Assembly (NCBI RefSeq): GCF_900187365.1
Contig: NZ_FYDG01000012.1
Span: forward strand, 38,317-102,316
Origin: Rhodoblastus acidophilus
Lineage (GTDB): Bacteria > Pseudomonadota > Alphaproteobacteria > Rhizobiales > Beijerinckiaceae
Reading direction: 5' to 3'
Length of the DNA: 64,000 nt
Positions 20,210 through 31,578 of this stretch are shown in pieces; the stretch's first letter is position 1, and each line of letters begins with the position of its first letter. A program made the translations under genes and the position numbers. Below the pieces are notes generated by a model. It did no database searches. It was not told the origin of the DNA and was given only the letters and a program-made list of their open reading frames with translations.

Positions 20210-20297
20210 GGTCGCTTGACCCTTTGATGACAGGAGCGTAATCGCCGCTGCGGGACACCTCGCCCCAACGCGAGGCGCCCATCTGTGAGGATGGCCC
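20210..20297 (+). promoter_or_regulatory. serC leader RNA motif (putative)
   Basis: Two hairpins precede serC. Stem CCTCGC (20258-20263) pairs with GCGAGG (20270-20275). The next stem, CCATC with GATGG (20280-20292), puts the Shine-Dalgarno GAGG (20287-20290) in its loop and 3' side, directly before the ATG at 20298. This layout, two short hairpins with a sequestered ribosome site upstream of serC, is that of the alphaproteobacterial serC RNA motif known from comparative genomics. The ligand or signal of that motif is, to my knowledge, not established. Confidence 0.65.
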
Positions 20298-21458
<1,161 letters not shown>

Positions 21459-21483
21459 GGGCCTCGCCCTCCCATGATCTGCC

Positions 21484-21520
21484 AGCCCCGCTTTGGATGA
21501 CGCCCGGAGCGGGGCTTTTT
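21484..21520 (+). terminator. Intrinsic terminator between serC and serA
   Basis: Stem AGCCCCGCT (21484-21492) with AGCGGGGCT (21508-21516), followed by TTTT. It ends 33 bases before the serA start, so it may partly insulate serA from serC. Confidence 0.8.
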
Positions 21521-21552
21521 GCTCAAGCATTCCCGATGATGAGGACTGTTCG

Positions 21553-23139
21553 ATGGCCCCTCGCGTTCTGATTTCCGACGCTCTCTCTCCGGCTGCGCTG
21601 GCCATTTTCAAGGAGCGCGGCGTCGAGGTCGATTTCCAGCCGGCGCTCGGCAAGGACAAGGAAAAACTCGCCGCGATCATCGGCGACTATGACGGGCTGG
21701 CGATCCGCTCGGCGACCAAGGTCACGCCGAAAATTCTCGAAAACGCGAAGAATCTGAAAGTCGTGGGACGCGCGGGCATTGGCGTGGACAATGTCGACAT
21801 TCCCGCCGCCACCGCGCGCGGCATCATCGTGATGAACACGCCCTTCGGCAATTCCATCACCACCGCCGAACATGCGATTTCCCTCATGCTGGCGCTCGCC
21901 CGGCAGATCCCCGCGGCCGACGCCTCCACGCAGGCGGGCAAATGGGAGAAGAATCGCTTCATGGGCGTCGAGATCACCGGCAAGGTGCTGGGCGTGATCG
22001 GCTGCGGCAACATCGGCGCCATCGTCGCCGACCGCGCGCTCGGCCTGAAAATGCGCGTGATCGCTTTCGACCCCTTTCTGTCGGCGGAGCGCGCCAAGAA
22101 CATCGGCGTGGAAAAGGTCGAACTCGCCGATTTGCTGGCGCGGGCCGATTTCATCACGCTGCACACGCCGATGACGCCGCAGACGAAGAACATTCTTTCC
22201 GCCGAAAATCTCGCCAAGACCAAGAAGGGCGTGCGCATCATCAATTGCGCCCGCGGCGGTCTGGTGGACGAGGCGGCCCTGCGCGCAGCTCTGGACAGCG
22301 GCCATGTCGCCGGCGCGGCCTTCGACGTGTTCGTCGAGGAGCCCGCGACCAGCAATGTCCTGTTTGGCCATCCCAATATGATCTGCACGCCGCATCTCGG
22401 CGCCTCCACCAACGAGGCGCAGGAAAATGTCGCGCTGCAGGTGGCGGAGCAGATCGCCGATTATCTGACGCGCGGCGCCATCACCAACGCCATCAACTTC
22501 CCCAACATCACGGCGGAAGAGGCGCCCAAGCTGACGCCCTTCATCACGCTGGCGGAAAAGCTCGGCTCCTTCGCCGGGCAGATGACCGACGTCGGCGTGA
22601 AGAAACTGACCATCACCTATGAGGGCGCTGTCGGCGAACTCAAGACCAAGGCGTTGACCGCCGCCGCGCTGGCGGGATTCCTGCGTCCGATGCTGACCGA
22701 CGTGAATGTCGTGTCCGCCCCGGCGGTCGCGCGCGAGCGCGGGATCGTGATTGACGAAACCGTCCGCGCGGCCGAAGGCGATTATGATTCGCTGCTCAGC
22801 CTGTCGGTCGAGAGCGAAGGCGGCGTGTTTTCGCTGTCCGGCGCCGTGTTCAATGACGGCAAGCCGCGTGTCGTCTCCATCTCCGGCATTCGCGCCGAGG
22901 CCGAGTTCGCGCCGTCCATGATCTTCGTCTCCAACGCCGACAAGCCCGGTTTCATCGGCCGGTTCGCCAGCCTGTTGGGCGAGGCCGGCGTCAATATCGC
23001 GACTTTTGCGCTCGGACGCGACGCCGAGGGCGGTTCGGCCATCGCTCTGGTGGCGATCGACGGCGGCGTGCCCGAAAAAGTCTTCGCCGGAATTTCGGAG
23101 CTTCCTGGCGTCAAGCTGACGCGGGCCCTGAAATTCTAA
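21553..23139 (+). CDS. serA: D-3-phosphoglycerate dehydrogenase
   Basis: 528-aa NAD-dependent enzyme, first committed step of serine synthesis. Substrate domain at the N-terminus (MAPRVLISDALSPAALAIF). NAD-binding Rossmann motif GVIGCGNIGAIVADRALGLKM near residues 149-169; catalytic Arg/Glu/His in NCARGGLVDEAAL and MICTPHLGASTNEAQENVA. An intervening ASB domain is followed by a C-terminal ACT domain (IFVSNADKPGFIGRFASLLGEAGVNIATF), the serine-sensing module; this is the long type of SerA. ATG at 21553 with GAGGA upstream. Confidence 0.96.
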   Translation: MAPRVLISDALSPAALAIFKERGVEVDFQPALGKDKEKLAAIIGDYDGLAIRSATKVTPKILENAKNLKVVGRAGIGVDNVDIPAATARGIIVMNTPFGNSITTAEHAISLMLALARQIPAADASTQAGKWEKNRFMGVEITGKVLGVIGCGNIGAIVADRALGLKMRVIAFDPFLSAERAKNIGVEKVELADLLARADFITLHTPMTPQTKNILSAENLAKTKKGVRIINCARGGLVDEAALRAALDSGHVAGAAFDVFVEEPATSNVLFGHPNMICTPHLGASTNEAQENVALQVAEQIADYLTRGAITNAINFPNITAEEAPKLTPFITLAEKLGSFAGQMTDVGVKKLTITYEGAVGELKTKALTAAALAGFLRPMLTDVNVVSAPAVARERGIVIDETVRAAEGDYDSLLSLSVESEGGVFSLSGAVFNDGKPRVVSISGIRAEAEFAPSMIFVSNADKPGFIGRFASLLGEAGVNIATFALGRDAEGGSAIALVAIDGGVPEKVFAGISELPGVKLTRALKF

Positions 23140-23264
23140 GGCGACCCCGCGGCGCCGTCACAACGCGCCTCACTTGACTTCCCGCGCGGAAATCGACAGG
23201 TTCCGCGCGCTTTCCGGCGCGGCGACGCCAGCGTTTCCGGGTCTCCCGCAAGGCTAAAAGGCAA

Positions 23265-24218
23265 ATGGCTTCCTACCTCGATTTCGAAAAACCCGTCGCC
23301 GAACTCGAAGCTCGGGTCGAAGACCTGCGCGCCTTGTCCGAGAAGAAGGATTCGCCGAATATTGGCGAAGAACTCGCCAAACTCGAGGCCAAGGCCGCCA
23401 AGGCGCTCGCCGATCTCTACGCGACCCTGACGCCCTGGCAGAAGACGCAGGTGGCGCGGCATCCGCAACGCCCGCATTGCGTCGATTATGTCGCCGGGCT
23501 GATCGAAGATTTCACGCCGCTGGCGGGCGATCGGAAGTTCGCCGAGGACGAGGCCATCCTCTGCGGCCTCGGGCGCTTTCGCGGCCAGTCGGTCGCGGTG
23601 ATCGGCCAGGAAAAGGGGTTCGACACCAGTTCGCGCCTCAAGCACAATTTCGGCATGGTCAAGCCGGAAGGCTACCGCAAGGCCGTGCGCATCATGGAAC
23701 TGGCCGACCGGTTCGGGCTTCCCGTCGTGTCCTTTGTCGATACGGCCGGCGCCTTTCCCGGCGTCGAGGCTGAGGAGCGCGGACAGGCGGAGGCCATCGC
23801 CCGCGCCACCGAGGCCGCGTTGGTGCAGGGCACGCCCAATGTCGCCACCGTGATCGGCGAGGGCGGCTCGGGCGGCGCGCTGGGCATCGCCGCCTGCAAC
23901 ACGGTCCTGATGCTGGAGCACTCGATCTACACGGTGGCTTCGCCCGAAGCCTCGGCTTCGATTCTCTGGCGCGATTCGAGCCGTGCTCAGGACGCCGCGA
24001 CCAGCATGAAAATCACGGCGCAGGATCTGATGAAATTCGGCATTATCGACGGCATCATCGCCGAACCGGTTGGCGGCGCCCATCGCGACCCCGCGGCGGC
24101 CATTCGCTCGGTCGGCGACGCCGTGGCCAGCGCCCTGGCGCGTTTCGCCGACATGACGCCCGATGAGGTGCGCGCGACCCGTCAGGAGAAGTTCCTGGCG
24201 ATCGGGCGCAAGGTCTGA
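23265..24218 (+). CDS. accA: Acetyl-CoA carboxylase carboxyltransferase alpha subunit
   Basis: 317-aa subunit that, with AccD, moves the carboxyl group from biotin to acetyl-CoA to make malonyl-CoA. Start MASYLDFEKPVAELEARVEDL with an N-terminal helical hairpin, then TPWQKTQVARHPQRPHCVDY, GQEKGFDTSSRLKHNFGM, the oxyanion-hole region VDTAGAFPGVEAEERGQAEAIA and GEGGSGGALGIAACN. SD AAAGG upstream of the ATG. Apparently monocistronic. Confidence 0.96.
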   Translation: MASYLDFEKPVAELEARVEDLRALSEKKDSPNIGEELAKLEAKAAKALADLYATLTPWQKTQVARHPQRPHCVDYVAGLIEDFTPLAGDRKFAEDEAILCGLGRFRGQSVAVIGQEKGFDTSSRLKHNFGMVKPEGYRKAVRIMELADRFGLPVVSFVDTAGAFPGVEAEERGQAEAIARATEAALVQGTPNVATVIGEGGSGGALGIAACNTVLMLEHSIYTVASPEASASILWRDSSRAQDAATSMKITAQDLMKFGIIDGIIAEPVGGAHRDPAAAIRSVGDAVASALARFADMTPDEVRATRQEKFLAIGRKV

Positions 24219-24428
24219 TTCCCGCCGCATTGCCGTGTATGCTTACAAGCCGTTTGGCTTAAGGATTCCTTCACCATTTATGGGAATTCCCTCCCGGTCC
24301 GGTAAGGATGAGGTAAGTTTAAGAGCGGTAAACCTTCTGACGCGACGCGCCGCAACTGACCTTCGTCCAAAACGAAACAACCGATGGCGTACGAAGGACG
24401 TGACGGCGCGCGCGGGGATGGACTGAAC

Positions 24429-25700
24429 ATGAGCGCAGGATTTTTCCGTCTTTCCGGCCACCCGCCGATGTCGCGCGGCGCGGCCCTGTTTGGGCTGGGC
24501 GCGTTGAGCGCGCTGTCCGGCTGCAACACCGTCGGAGGCAACGACCGCGCCATGCAGGCGCTTTCGAGCGAGACCGTGGCGCTGCTGGCGGAAAAGGGCG
24601 TGTCCGCGGACGCGCCCATGCTGATTCGCGCCTACAAGAAAGAATCCGAGCTGGAAGTCTGGAAAATGCGGGGGGACGGGACTTATGTCCTGCTGAAAAC
24701 ATTTCCGATCTGCCGCTGGTCGGGCCAGCTCGGCCCGAAGCGCCGCGAAGGCGACCGGCAATCGCCGGAGGGATTCTATTCCATCACGCCGGGGCAAATG
24801 AATCCGAACTCGGCTTATTATCTGTCCTTCAACGTCGGCTATCCCAACGCCTATGATCGCGCGCATGGCGCGACGGGCGGGGCGGTGATGGTGCATGGCG
24901 TCTGTTCGTCCGCCGGCTGTTTCTCGATGACGGACAAGCAGATCGCCGAAATCTACGCGCTCGCGCGCGAAAGTTTTTCTGGGGGCCAGCGCGCCATCCA
25001 GATGCAGGCGCTGCCGTTCCATTTGAACGCGACCAATCTCGCCAAATTCCGGATGGATCCGAACATGCCATTCTGGAAGGAGCTGAAGAAAGGCGCCGAT
25101 CATTTCGAAGCGACCCATCGCGAGGTGAGCGTCGGCGTCTGCGACGCGCATTACGTATTCGGGATGAAGCCCGCCAATGGTCAGCCGCTCGACGCCGAAG
25201 GACCTTGTCCCGCGCTGGCGGCGGCCGAACCTGAAGTCGAATCGCTTGTGGCCCAGCGCGAACGCGCCGACGAAATTCAAGTCGCGGCTTTGGTGAAACA
25301 GGGCGAACGCCCGGTGCGGCTCGTCTATAAGGATGGCGGGCAAAATCCGGTTTTCGCCAACATCGCCGAGCACGAAGTCAGCCGTCCCGATGCGCTGACC
25401 GAACCCGTGGAAGTGGCGCTCGACGCCGGCAAGGGCGACAAGGCGCGGGCCGCGCCTTCGGCCTTGACGATGAAGATTGCGCAGCAGACGCAAACGAGGA
25501 TGGAGAGCGCCGCCAAGCCTGCGGTCGTTTCTCCTGTGGCCGCACACGCCAAAATGGCGACGGCGCCGGTCAAGCTCCCGTCCGAGAAAGCTGTGTCGGC
25601 ACACCCGCAGGCGGTCAAGCCGATGATGAAGACGATCAGCGCAAAGTCCGAACCGACGAAGAAGATCGCCCGGATCGAAGCGCACGCCGAGACGCGTTGA
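24429..25700 (+). CDS. L,D-transpeptidase (YkuD/YafK type) lipoprotein
   Basis: 423-aa envelope protein. An N-terminal Arg-containing hydrophobic stretch ends in the lipobox LSGC, Cys32, predicting export and lipidation. The catalytic domain (about residues 60-230) carries the YkuD motif HGVCSSAGCFSMTD with the nucleophile Cys164, as in YafK-like enzymes that cross-link peptidoglycan or attach or remove lipoprotein. Residues beyond about 260 are a low-complexity Ala/Lys/Pro/Val tail that looks like a flexible, wall-associated linker. The start could also be the inner ATG at 24468. The downstream glycosyltransferase starts within a few bases of the stop. Confidence 0.85.
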   Translation: MSAGFFRLSGHPPMSRGAALFGLGALSALSGCNTVGGNDRAMQALSSETVALLAEKGVSADAPMLIRAYKKESELEVWKMRGDGTYVLLKTFPICRWSGQLGPKRREGDRQSPEGFYSITPGQMNPNSAYYLSFNVGYPNAYDRAHGATGGAVMVHGVCSSAGCFSMTDKQIAEIYALARESFSGGQRAIQMQALPFHLNATNLAKFRMDPNMPFWKELKKGADHFEATHREVSVGVCDAHYVFGMKPANGQPLDAEGPCPALAAAEPEVESLVAQRERADEIQVAALVKQGERPVRLVYKDGGQNPVFANIAEHEVSRPDALTEPVEVALDAGKGDKARAAPSALTMKIAQQTQTRMESAAKPAVVSPVAAHAKMATAPVKLPSEKAVSAHPQAVKPMMKTISAKSEPTKKIARIEAHAETR

Positions 25701-25705
25701 GCCGA

Positions 25706-26785
25706 ATGGCGCCGGAAAAACCCGACCTACGGCGCCTGCTCGCGGTCACGCCCAACCTGCACTGGCGCTATTCCGGCGTGACCTCCACCATTCTGGCGCT
25801 GGCGCCGCATGTGGCGCGCCTCGCGCCGGTGGCGTGCGTCGGCGCGCACCTTCCCCCGGAAACGCCCAAAATCTCCTTCTGGCAAATTTTGTCACGCGGA
25901 TGGTCGCGGCCGCCGTGCGGCGGCCATCGGCTCTGGCACGCCCGCCGCAACGACGAAATCATCGTCGGCCTGCTGTTGAAACACGTCCTGCGCCAGCCGT
26001 GGAAAATCATTTTCACCTGGGCTGGCCAGCGTCGGCAGAGCCACTTCACACGTTGGATGCTGCGCCGCATCGACGGGGTGATCGCGACCTCGGAGGCTTC
26101 GGCTTCCTACTTGGAAGTCCCCTGCATCGTCATTCACCATGGCGTCGACATCGGGCGATTTCAGCCTTTGGCCGATCGCGCCGCCGAATGGCGCAAGGCC
26201 GGGCTTCCCGGACGCTTTGGCGTCGGCTGCTTCGGCCGCATCCGCGCGCAAAAGGGCACGGATGTGCTGGTGGAGGCGGCGCTGCGGCTGCTGCCGAAAT
26301 ATCCCGACGCGACGCTGCTGCTGACCGGCCTGATCACCCCCGAAAATGAAGACTTTGTCGCCGGACTGAAGGCGAAAATCGCCGCCGCCGGATTGGAGCC
26401 GCGCATTCTGTTCCTCGGCGAGCAGCCGCGCGAGAAGATGCCGCACTGGTTCGCGCTGGTTACGCTCTATGTCGCGCCCATGCGCTGGGAGGGTTTCGGT
26501 CTGACGCCGCTCGAAGCCATGGCCAGCGGGACGGCCGTAGTCGCCACGCGAACAGGCGCCGCGGCGCAGCTGGTGGCCGATGGCGACACCGGTTTTCTGG
26601 TTCCGCCGGACGATGTCGACGCGCTCGCGGCGGCCATGGAGCCCTTGCTCGCCGATCCCGATAAAGCCGCGGCGATGGGCGCGCGCGCGCGCGAAAAGGC
26701 GCAGGCGCGCCATGACATCGCGCAAGAGGCGGGAAAAATCGTCGCCTTTTACGCGCAAATCCTCGGCGTCAGGCTCACCGCCTGA
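25706..26785 (+). CDS. Glycosyltransferase family 4, LPS core mannosyltransferase-like (LpcC)
   Basis: About 359 aa, GT-B fold. N-terminal AVTPNLHWRYSGVTSTILALAP (acceptor side). The C-terminal donor domain begins GVGCFGRIRAQKGTDVLVEAALRLL and contains the retaining-enzyme motif EGFGLTPLEAMASGTAVVAT. Closest in character to rhizobial LpcC, which adds mannose to the LPS inner core; the sugar is inferred. The start is uncertain: an in-frame TTG at 25697 overlaps the preceding stop, while the ATG at 25706 is more conventional. Coupled to the L,D-transpeptidase gene. Confidence 0.75.
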   Translation: MAPEKPDLRRLLAVTPNLHWRYSGVTSTILALAPHVARLAPVACVGAHLPPETPKISFWQILSRGWSRPPCGGHRLWHARRNDEIIVGLLLKHVLRQPWKIIFTWAGQRRQSHFTRWMLRRIDGVIATSEASASYLEVPCIVIHHGVDIGRFQPLADRAAEWRKAGLPGRFGVGCFGRIRAQKGTDVLVEAALRLLPKYPDATLLLTGLITPENEDFVAGLKAKIAAAGLEPRILFLGEQPREKMPHWFALVTLYVAPMRWEGFGLTPLEAMASGTAVVATRTGAAAQLVADGDTGFLVPPDDVDALAAAMEPLLADPDKAAAMGARAREKAQARHDIAQEAGKIVAFYAQILGVRLTA

Positions 26786-26796
26786 ATTTTACACTC

Positions 26797-26840
26797 AAAA
26801 AAATTGCGCTGAAACTCTCCCGTCAGGAGAATTTCAGCGC
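26797..26840 (-). terminator. Terminator between lpcC-like gene and ihfA
   Basis: Long hairpin: GCGCTGAAA (26806-26814) pairs with TTTCAGCGC (26832-26840), with further inner pairing CTCTCC/GGAGA. Read on the minus strand it is followed by a run of seven T, so it primarily terminates ihfA; it can also stop the plus-strand gene. Confidence 0.85.
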
Positions 26841-26874
26841 CAACATCAGCAAACCAGCAGACGCGCGTCCTGAA

Positions 26875-27249
26875 TTATTCCTCGACGGCGGCGTCCCCGT
26901 TGATTTTTGCGATGAGGGTCGGCGAGGCCTTAAACGTCAGCACCCGTCGCGCCGTGATCTTGGCTTCGACGCCCGTGCGGGGATTGCGGCCGACGCGTTC
27001 GCGCTTGGAGCGCACCGCGAAGGCGCCGAAAGCGCGCAGCTTGACCGGATCGTCGCGCACCAGCGCGCCGACGATTTCATCGAGGGTCATCTCGAAAATT
27101 TCACGAGCCTGCGCGCGCGATAATGTCGGGCAAGCATTATAGACGGCGTCCAGCAATTCGACGCGGGTCACGGTCCGACTTTCTTCAGCCGGCGCCGAAA
27201 CGGCGGCCTTCGTGGACGCGACAGACTTGGCGGAATTATATTGATCCAT
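26875..27249 (-). CDS. ihfA: HU/IHF family DNA-binding protein, probably IHF alpha subunit
   Basis: 124 aa. After a 27-residue N-terminal extension rich in Ala/Ser, the HU fold starts TVTRVELLDAVYNACPTLSRAQAREIFEMTLDEI. The DNA-bending arm is RSKRERVGRNPRTGVEAKITARRVLTFKASP, with the intercalating proline in RNPRTG. This arm resembles IHF-alpha more than HU. IHF bends DNA at oriC, phage att sites and sigma-54 promoters. A strong GGAGGGAAC ribosome site precedes the ATG. It is detached from pheT, its usual neighbour. Confidence 0.8.
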   Translation of the reverse strand: MDQYNSAKSVASTKAAVSAPAEESRTVTRVELLDAVYNACPTLSRAQAREIFEMTLDEIVGALVRDDPVKLRAFGAFAVRSKRERVGRNPRTGVEAKITARRVLTFKASPTLIAKINGDAAVEE

Positions 27250-27449
27250 TGTTCCCTCCGGCCAGGACGTCGGCGGAGTCCCTTCCGGTTAACATCTGCG
27301 AAGCAGCTAACAAATCTGACCGTTAGTCCGCCTGCTGCGGATGCGAAAGTGGCGTTGGTCACTTGTGTTAAATGACATAGGTCAAGTTTCTTCCACCTCC
27401 GGAACGCGACCTTGTTCGCAAATGGTTTCCATTGCAAGCGCCCAAAGCA

Positions 27450-27475
27450 AAAGGCCGCCTGTTAAGGCGGCCTTT
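27450..27475 (-). terminator. Terminator of groESL
   Basis: Perfect stem AAAGGCCGCC (27450-27459) with GGCGGCCTTT (27466-27475), 25 bases after the groEL stop; on the minus strand it is followed by TTGC, a weak T-tract. Confidence 0.75.
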
Positions 27476-27499
27476 CTCAAAATTGAAAGCGAATGTCGC

Positions 27500-29179
<1,680 letters not shown>

Positions 29180-29194
29180 TCAAGCCGGGTGTAA

Positions 29195-29482
29195 TCAGGC
29201 GATTACACCGAGGATGTCGGATTCCTTCATGATCAACAGGTCCTGGCCGTCGATCTTGACTTCGGTGCCCGACCACTTACCGAACAGCACGCGGTCGCCG
29301 GCCTTGACGTCGAGCGGAGAAAGCTTGCCAGCATCGTCACGGGCGCCGGGGCCGACGGCGACGATTTCGCCTTCCTGCGGCTTTTCCTTGGCGGTGTCCG
29401 GGATGATGATGCCGCCCTTGGTCTTCTCTTCGCCATCGAGGCGCTTGACAACGACGCGGTCATGGAGGGGACGGAAGGCCAT
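29195..29482 (-). CDS. groES: Co-chaperonin GroES (10 kDa)
   Basis: 95-aa heptameric lid of Gro[22 protein letters not shown] start, mobile loop [18 protein letters not shown], and a conserved [22 protein letters not shown] end. An upstream in-frame extension overlaps the CIRCE element and is not translated in known homologues. First gene of the heat-shock operon. Confidence 0.97.
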   Translation of the reverse strand: MAFRPLHDRVVVKRLDGEEKTKGGIIIPDTAKEKPQEGEIVAVGPGARDDAGKLSPLDVKAGDRVLFGKWSGTEVKIDGQDLLIMKESDILGVIA

Positions 29483-29543
29483 GATAAGGTCCTTTGTTTG
29501 TTTGATCCGCCGGCCGACAGGCCGGGGTGAAAGGGAAGGCTTG

Positions 29544-29570
29544 TTAGCACTCACTTCGAACGAGTGCTAA
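29544..29570 (-). promoter_or_regulatory. CIRCE operator (HrcA site) of groESL
   Basis: Perfect inverted repeat TTAGCACTC-N9-GAGTGCTAA (29544-29552 and 29562-29570), the canonical CIRCE element bound by the repressor HrcA. It lies in the 5' untranslated region, 62 bases before the groES ATG. Confidence 0.97.
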
Positions 29571-29581
29571 CAAGCGTCCTC

Positions 29582-29610
29582 TAAATAGGAGCGGGTCCGG
29601 GTGGAGTCAA
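29582..29610 (-). promoter_or_regulatory. groESL promoter
   Basis: On the minus strand -35 TTGACT (29605-29610) and -10 TATTTA (29582-29587) are separated by exactly 17 bases. The CIRCE element begins 11 bases further downstream, right where HrcA would block initiation. Confidence 0.8.
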
Positions 29611-29685
29611 GGCTGGGGCGCAGCGCTTTTTGACGACGTGCGCTCGCGGCGCTAGGACTGCAGGGCGACAGCGAGGGAGCAAGCC

Positions 29686-30792
29686 GTGGCCGCCGGGACA
29701 CAACAACAAAAACAGGGCATTTTCGCGGCCCACCAGATTGCAGCCCTGGCGCGGGATGGCGCCATTCTGCCGTTAACCCCGTTCGCAGCCGATCAAATCC
29801 AGCCGGCGAGCCTGGATTTGCGCCTGGGGCGCCGCGCCTGGCGGATGCGCGCCTCTTTTCTGCCGGGCGGCAAAAGCCTCGGCGACGCGATCAAACGCCA
29901 CGCGTTGCACGAGATCAATTTGAGCGCCGGCGCCGTGTTGGAGACGAATTGCGTCTATCTGGCGGAACTGTCGGAAAGCCTGGCGCTGCCCAAGGACATT
30001 TCGGCCGCCGCCAACCCCAAAAGCTCGACCGGCCGCATCGACGTCTTCACCCGGGTGATCGCCGACCGCGCCCGCGGCTTCGACACGATTGAGCCCGGCT
30101 ATAGCGGCCCGCTGTATGCGGAAATCTCACCGCGCACCTTTCCCATCCTGGCGCGCGAAAATTCCCGCTTGTCGCAAATCCGGTTTCGGCGCGGCAACAC
30201 AAAGCTGGACGGCGCCGGCCACGCCGCCTTGCACGCCCGCGAAAAACTGGTGTCCAACGCCAATCCCGATTTCGCCGGAGGCATTCCCGTCTCCATTGAT
30301 CTCTCAGGGTTTGAGGGCGGACTGGTCGGCTATCGGGCCAAGCGCCACACGGGCCTGATCGACGTCGACCGGACCGCGTCCTGCGACGCCGCCGATTTCT
30401 GGGAGCCGATTTTTTCCCGCGGCGGCGGCGAACTGGTGTTGGACCCCGGCGAATTCTACATTCTCGCCTCCAAGGAGGCCGTGCGCGTGCCGCCGGACCA
30501 TGCGGCGGAGATGACGCCGTTTGATCCGTTGGTTGGCGAGTTCCGTGTTCATTACGCGGGTTTCTTCGATCCGGGCTTTGGCGCCGAGGAAGCCGGCGGC
30601 GCCGGCGCCCGTGCGGTCTTGGAGGTCCGCTCGCACGACGTGCCGTTCATCCTCCAGGACGGACAGGCGGTCGGCTGGTTGGTTTATGAAAGAATGATGG
30701 AAACGCCCCACAATCTCTATGGCGCGCGTCTCGGCTCGAACTATCAAGCGCAGGGGCTGAAATTGTCTAAACATTTTCGCACACCCCGTTGA
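29686..30792 (+). CDS. dcd: 2'-deoxycytidine 5'-triphosphate deaminase (long rhizobial form)
   Basis: 368 aa, about twice the length of enterobacterial Dcd, in keeping with the alphaproteobacterial two-part form. It deaminates dCTP to dUTP for thymidylate synthesis. Seen: IQPASLDLRLGRRAW near residue 39 and AANPKSSTGRIDVFTRVIAD near 107-126, with the Lys-Ser-Ser and Arg residues of the dUTPase/Dcd fold; also EPGYSGPLYAEISPRTFPI. The second half repeats the fold (LILDPGEFYILASKEAVRVP-type strand, here LVLDPGEFYILAS). GTG start with GAGGGAGC upstream. tRNA-Gly follows. Confidence 0.85.
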   Translation: MAAGTQQQKQGIFAAHQIAALARDGAILPLTPFAADQIQPASLDLRLGRRAWRMRASFLPGGKSLGDAIKRHALHEINLSAGAVLETNCVYLAELSESLALPKDISAAANPKSSTGRIDVFTRVIADRARGFDTIEPGYSGPLYAEISPRTFPILARENSRLSQIRFRRGNTKLDGAGHAALHAREKLVSNANPDFAGGIPVSIDLSGFEGGLVGYRAKRHTGLIDVDRTASCDAADFWEPIFSRGGGELVLDPGEFYILASKEAVRVPPDHAAEMTPFDPLVGEFRVHYAGFFDPGFGAEEAGGAGARAVLEVRSHDVPFILQDGQAVGWLVYERMMETPHNLYGARLGSNYQAQGLKLSKHFRTPR

Positions 30793-30827
30793 AGGACGGC
30801 GCGGAGCGGGTTAAGAGTGGGATTATT

Positions 30828-30902
30828 GCGGGCGTAGTTCAGTGGTAGAACGACAGCTTCCCAAGCTGTATGTCGTGGGTTCGATTCCCATCGCCCGCTC
30901 CA
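30828..30902 (+). tRNA. tRNA-Gly (CCC)
   Basis: 75 nt with encoded CCA. Acceptor GCGGGCG/CGCCCGC, D-arm GTTC-AGTGGTA-GAAC, anticodon arm ACAGC-TTCCCAA-GCTGT giving anticodon CCC, T-arm with GGTTCGATTCC. tRNA genes are common integration sites, and an integrase-like remnant lies right behind it. Confidence 0.95.
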
Positions 30903-30967
30903 ATCAAGCGAATAATTTCAATCGATTGTCGGCCTACCGCTGATCTATCCGGTCCTCCCGTTCCCCA

Positions 30968-31110
30968 TTAATCGTTCGGCTTGCGATCCGCGCGATGCGC
31001 GGCCCTCAGATTCGCGACCTTCCGTAACGTCCCGATAGTCCCTCGAACGTATCGGGCCATCGTTGAAACTTGTGAATGCGCGGCCTGCGCCATGATGTCG
31101 TCTTGGTCCG
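30968..31110 (-). pseudogene. Fragment resembling the C-terminus of a tyrosine recombinase/integrase
   Basis: On the minus strand the reading frame ending at 30968 contains DIMAQAAHSQVSTMARYVRG followed by TLRKVANLRAAHR. This resembles the end of rhizobial phage-type integrases: the GH-x-S-x-x-T-x-x-Y box with the nucleophile Tyr, then a basic helix. The second catalytic His is displaced and no upstream catalytic Arg motif is recognisable, so it is a decayed tail. Position and orientation beside tRNA-Gly fit an old island insertion. Moderate-to-low certainty. Confidence 0.4.
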
Positions 31111-31320
31111 CGTCGGCGTCATCATTGGCCGAAATGCCACTCGCGCGCGCGTCCATGTTCCAGACGCCCTTCATACCAATGACCCGCATGACCAGCGGGC
31201 AGAGCTTGAGGTCGTGCGCTGCGATCGCGCCGGTCTTTGTCGTCTGCTTGTACTCCTCGAAGTTGTCGCCCAGGCAGGCCATTGGACCGCCGCCGCCGGC
31301 CAAGGACGATACTGGCGACA

Positions 31321-31560
31321 AGGCCGGGCGCATTGCGCAACGGCACTCCCTTCAAGAACTGGCTTCGGCCGGGAGCCCTCGAGCAGATTCGGAAAACGCT
31401 CGCCCACTCCGACGACGGTTTGGCGGGGGTCGAAGCCGCCTGCGCCGAGGCGCCCGCCGATAACGTCCATTCCGCCGACGTCATTCTGAATTTGCTGGCG
31501 CGCCGCCGTCTCTGCTTACCATCGCCACGCCGGACGCGCTCACGCTCCAGCGCGCGCCGA
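31321..31560 (+). pseudogene. IstA (IS21-family transposase) C-terminal remnant
   Basis: The plus-strand frame from 31321 reads RPGALRNGTPFKNW, then DDGLAGVEAACAEAPADNVH and SADVILNLLARRR. These are characteristic of the C-terminal region of IS21 IstA transposases. After a frameshift near 31505 the next frame continues LTIATPDALTLQRAP, matching the stretch that normally follows. No catalytic DDE domain or start remains, and an internal piece of the tail (with the segment that usually precedes DGL) is missing. Directly followed by an IstB remnant. Confidence 0.75.
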
Positions 31561-31578
31561 CTCGCCCGCCAGCTTTAG

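Noticed and set aside
24312..24335. GTTTA-N7-TAAAC repeat as a CtrA or other operator upstream of the L,D-transpeptidase gene
   Set aside because: Does not fit TTAA-N7-TTAA, imperfect, and no independent support.
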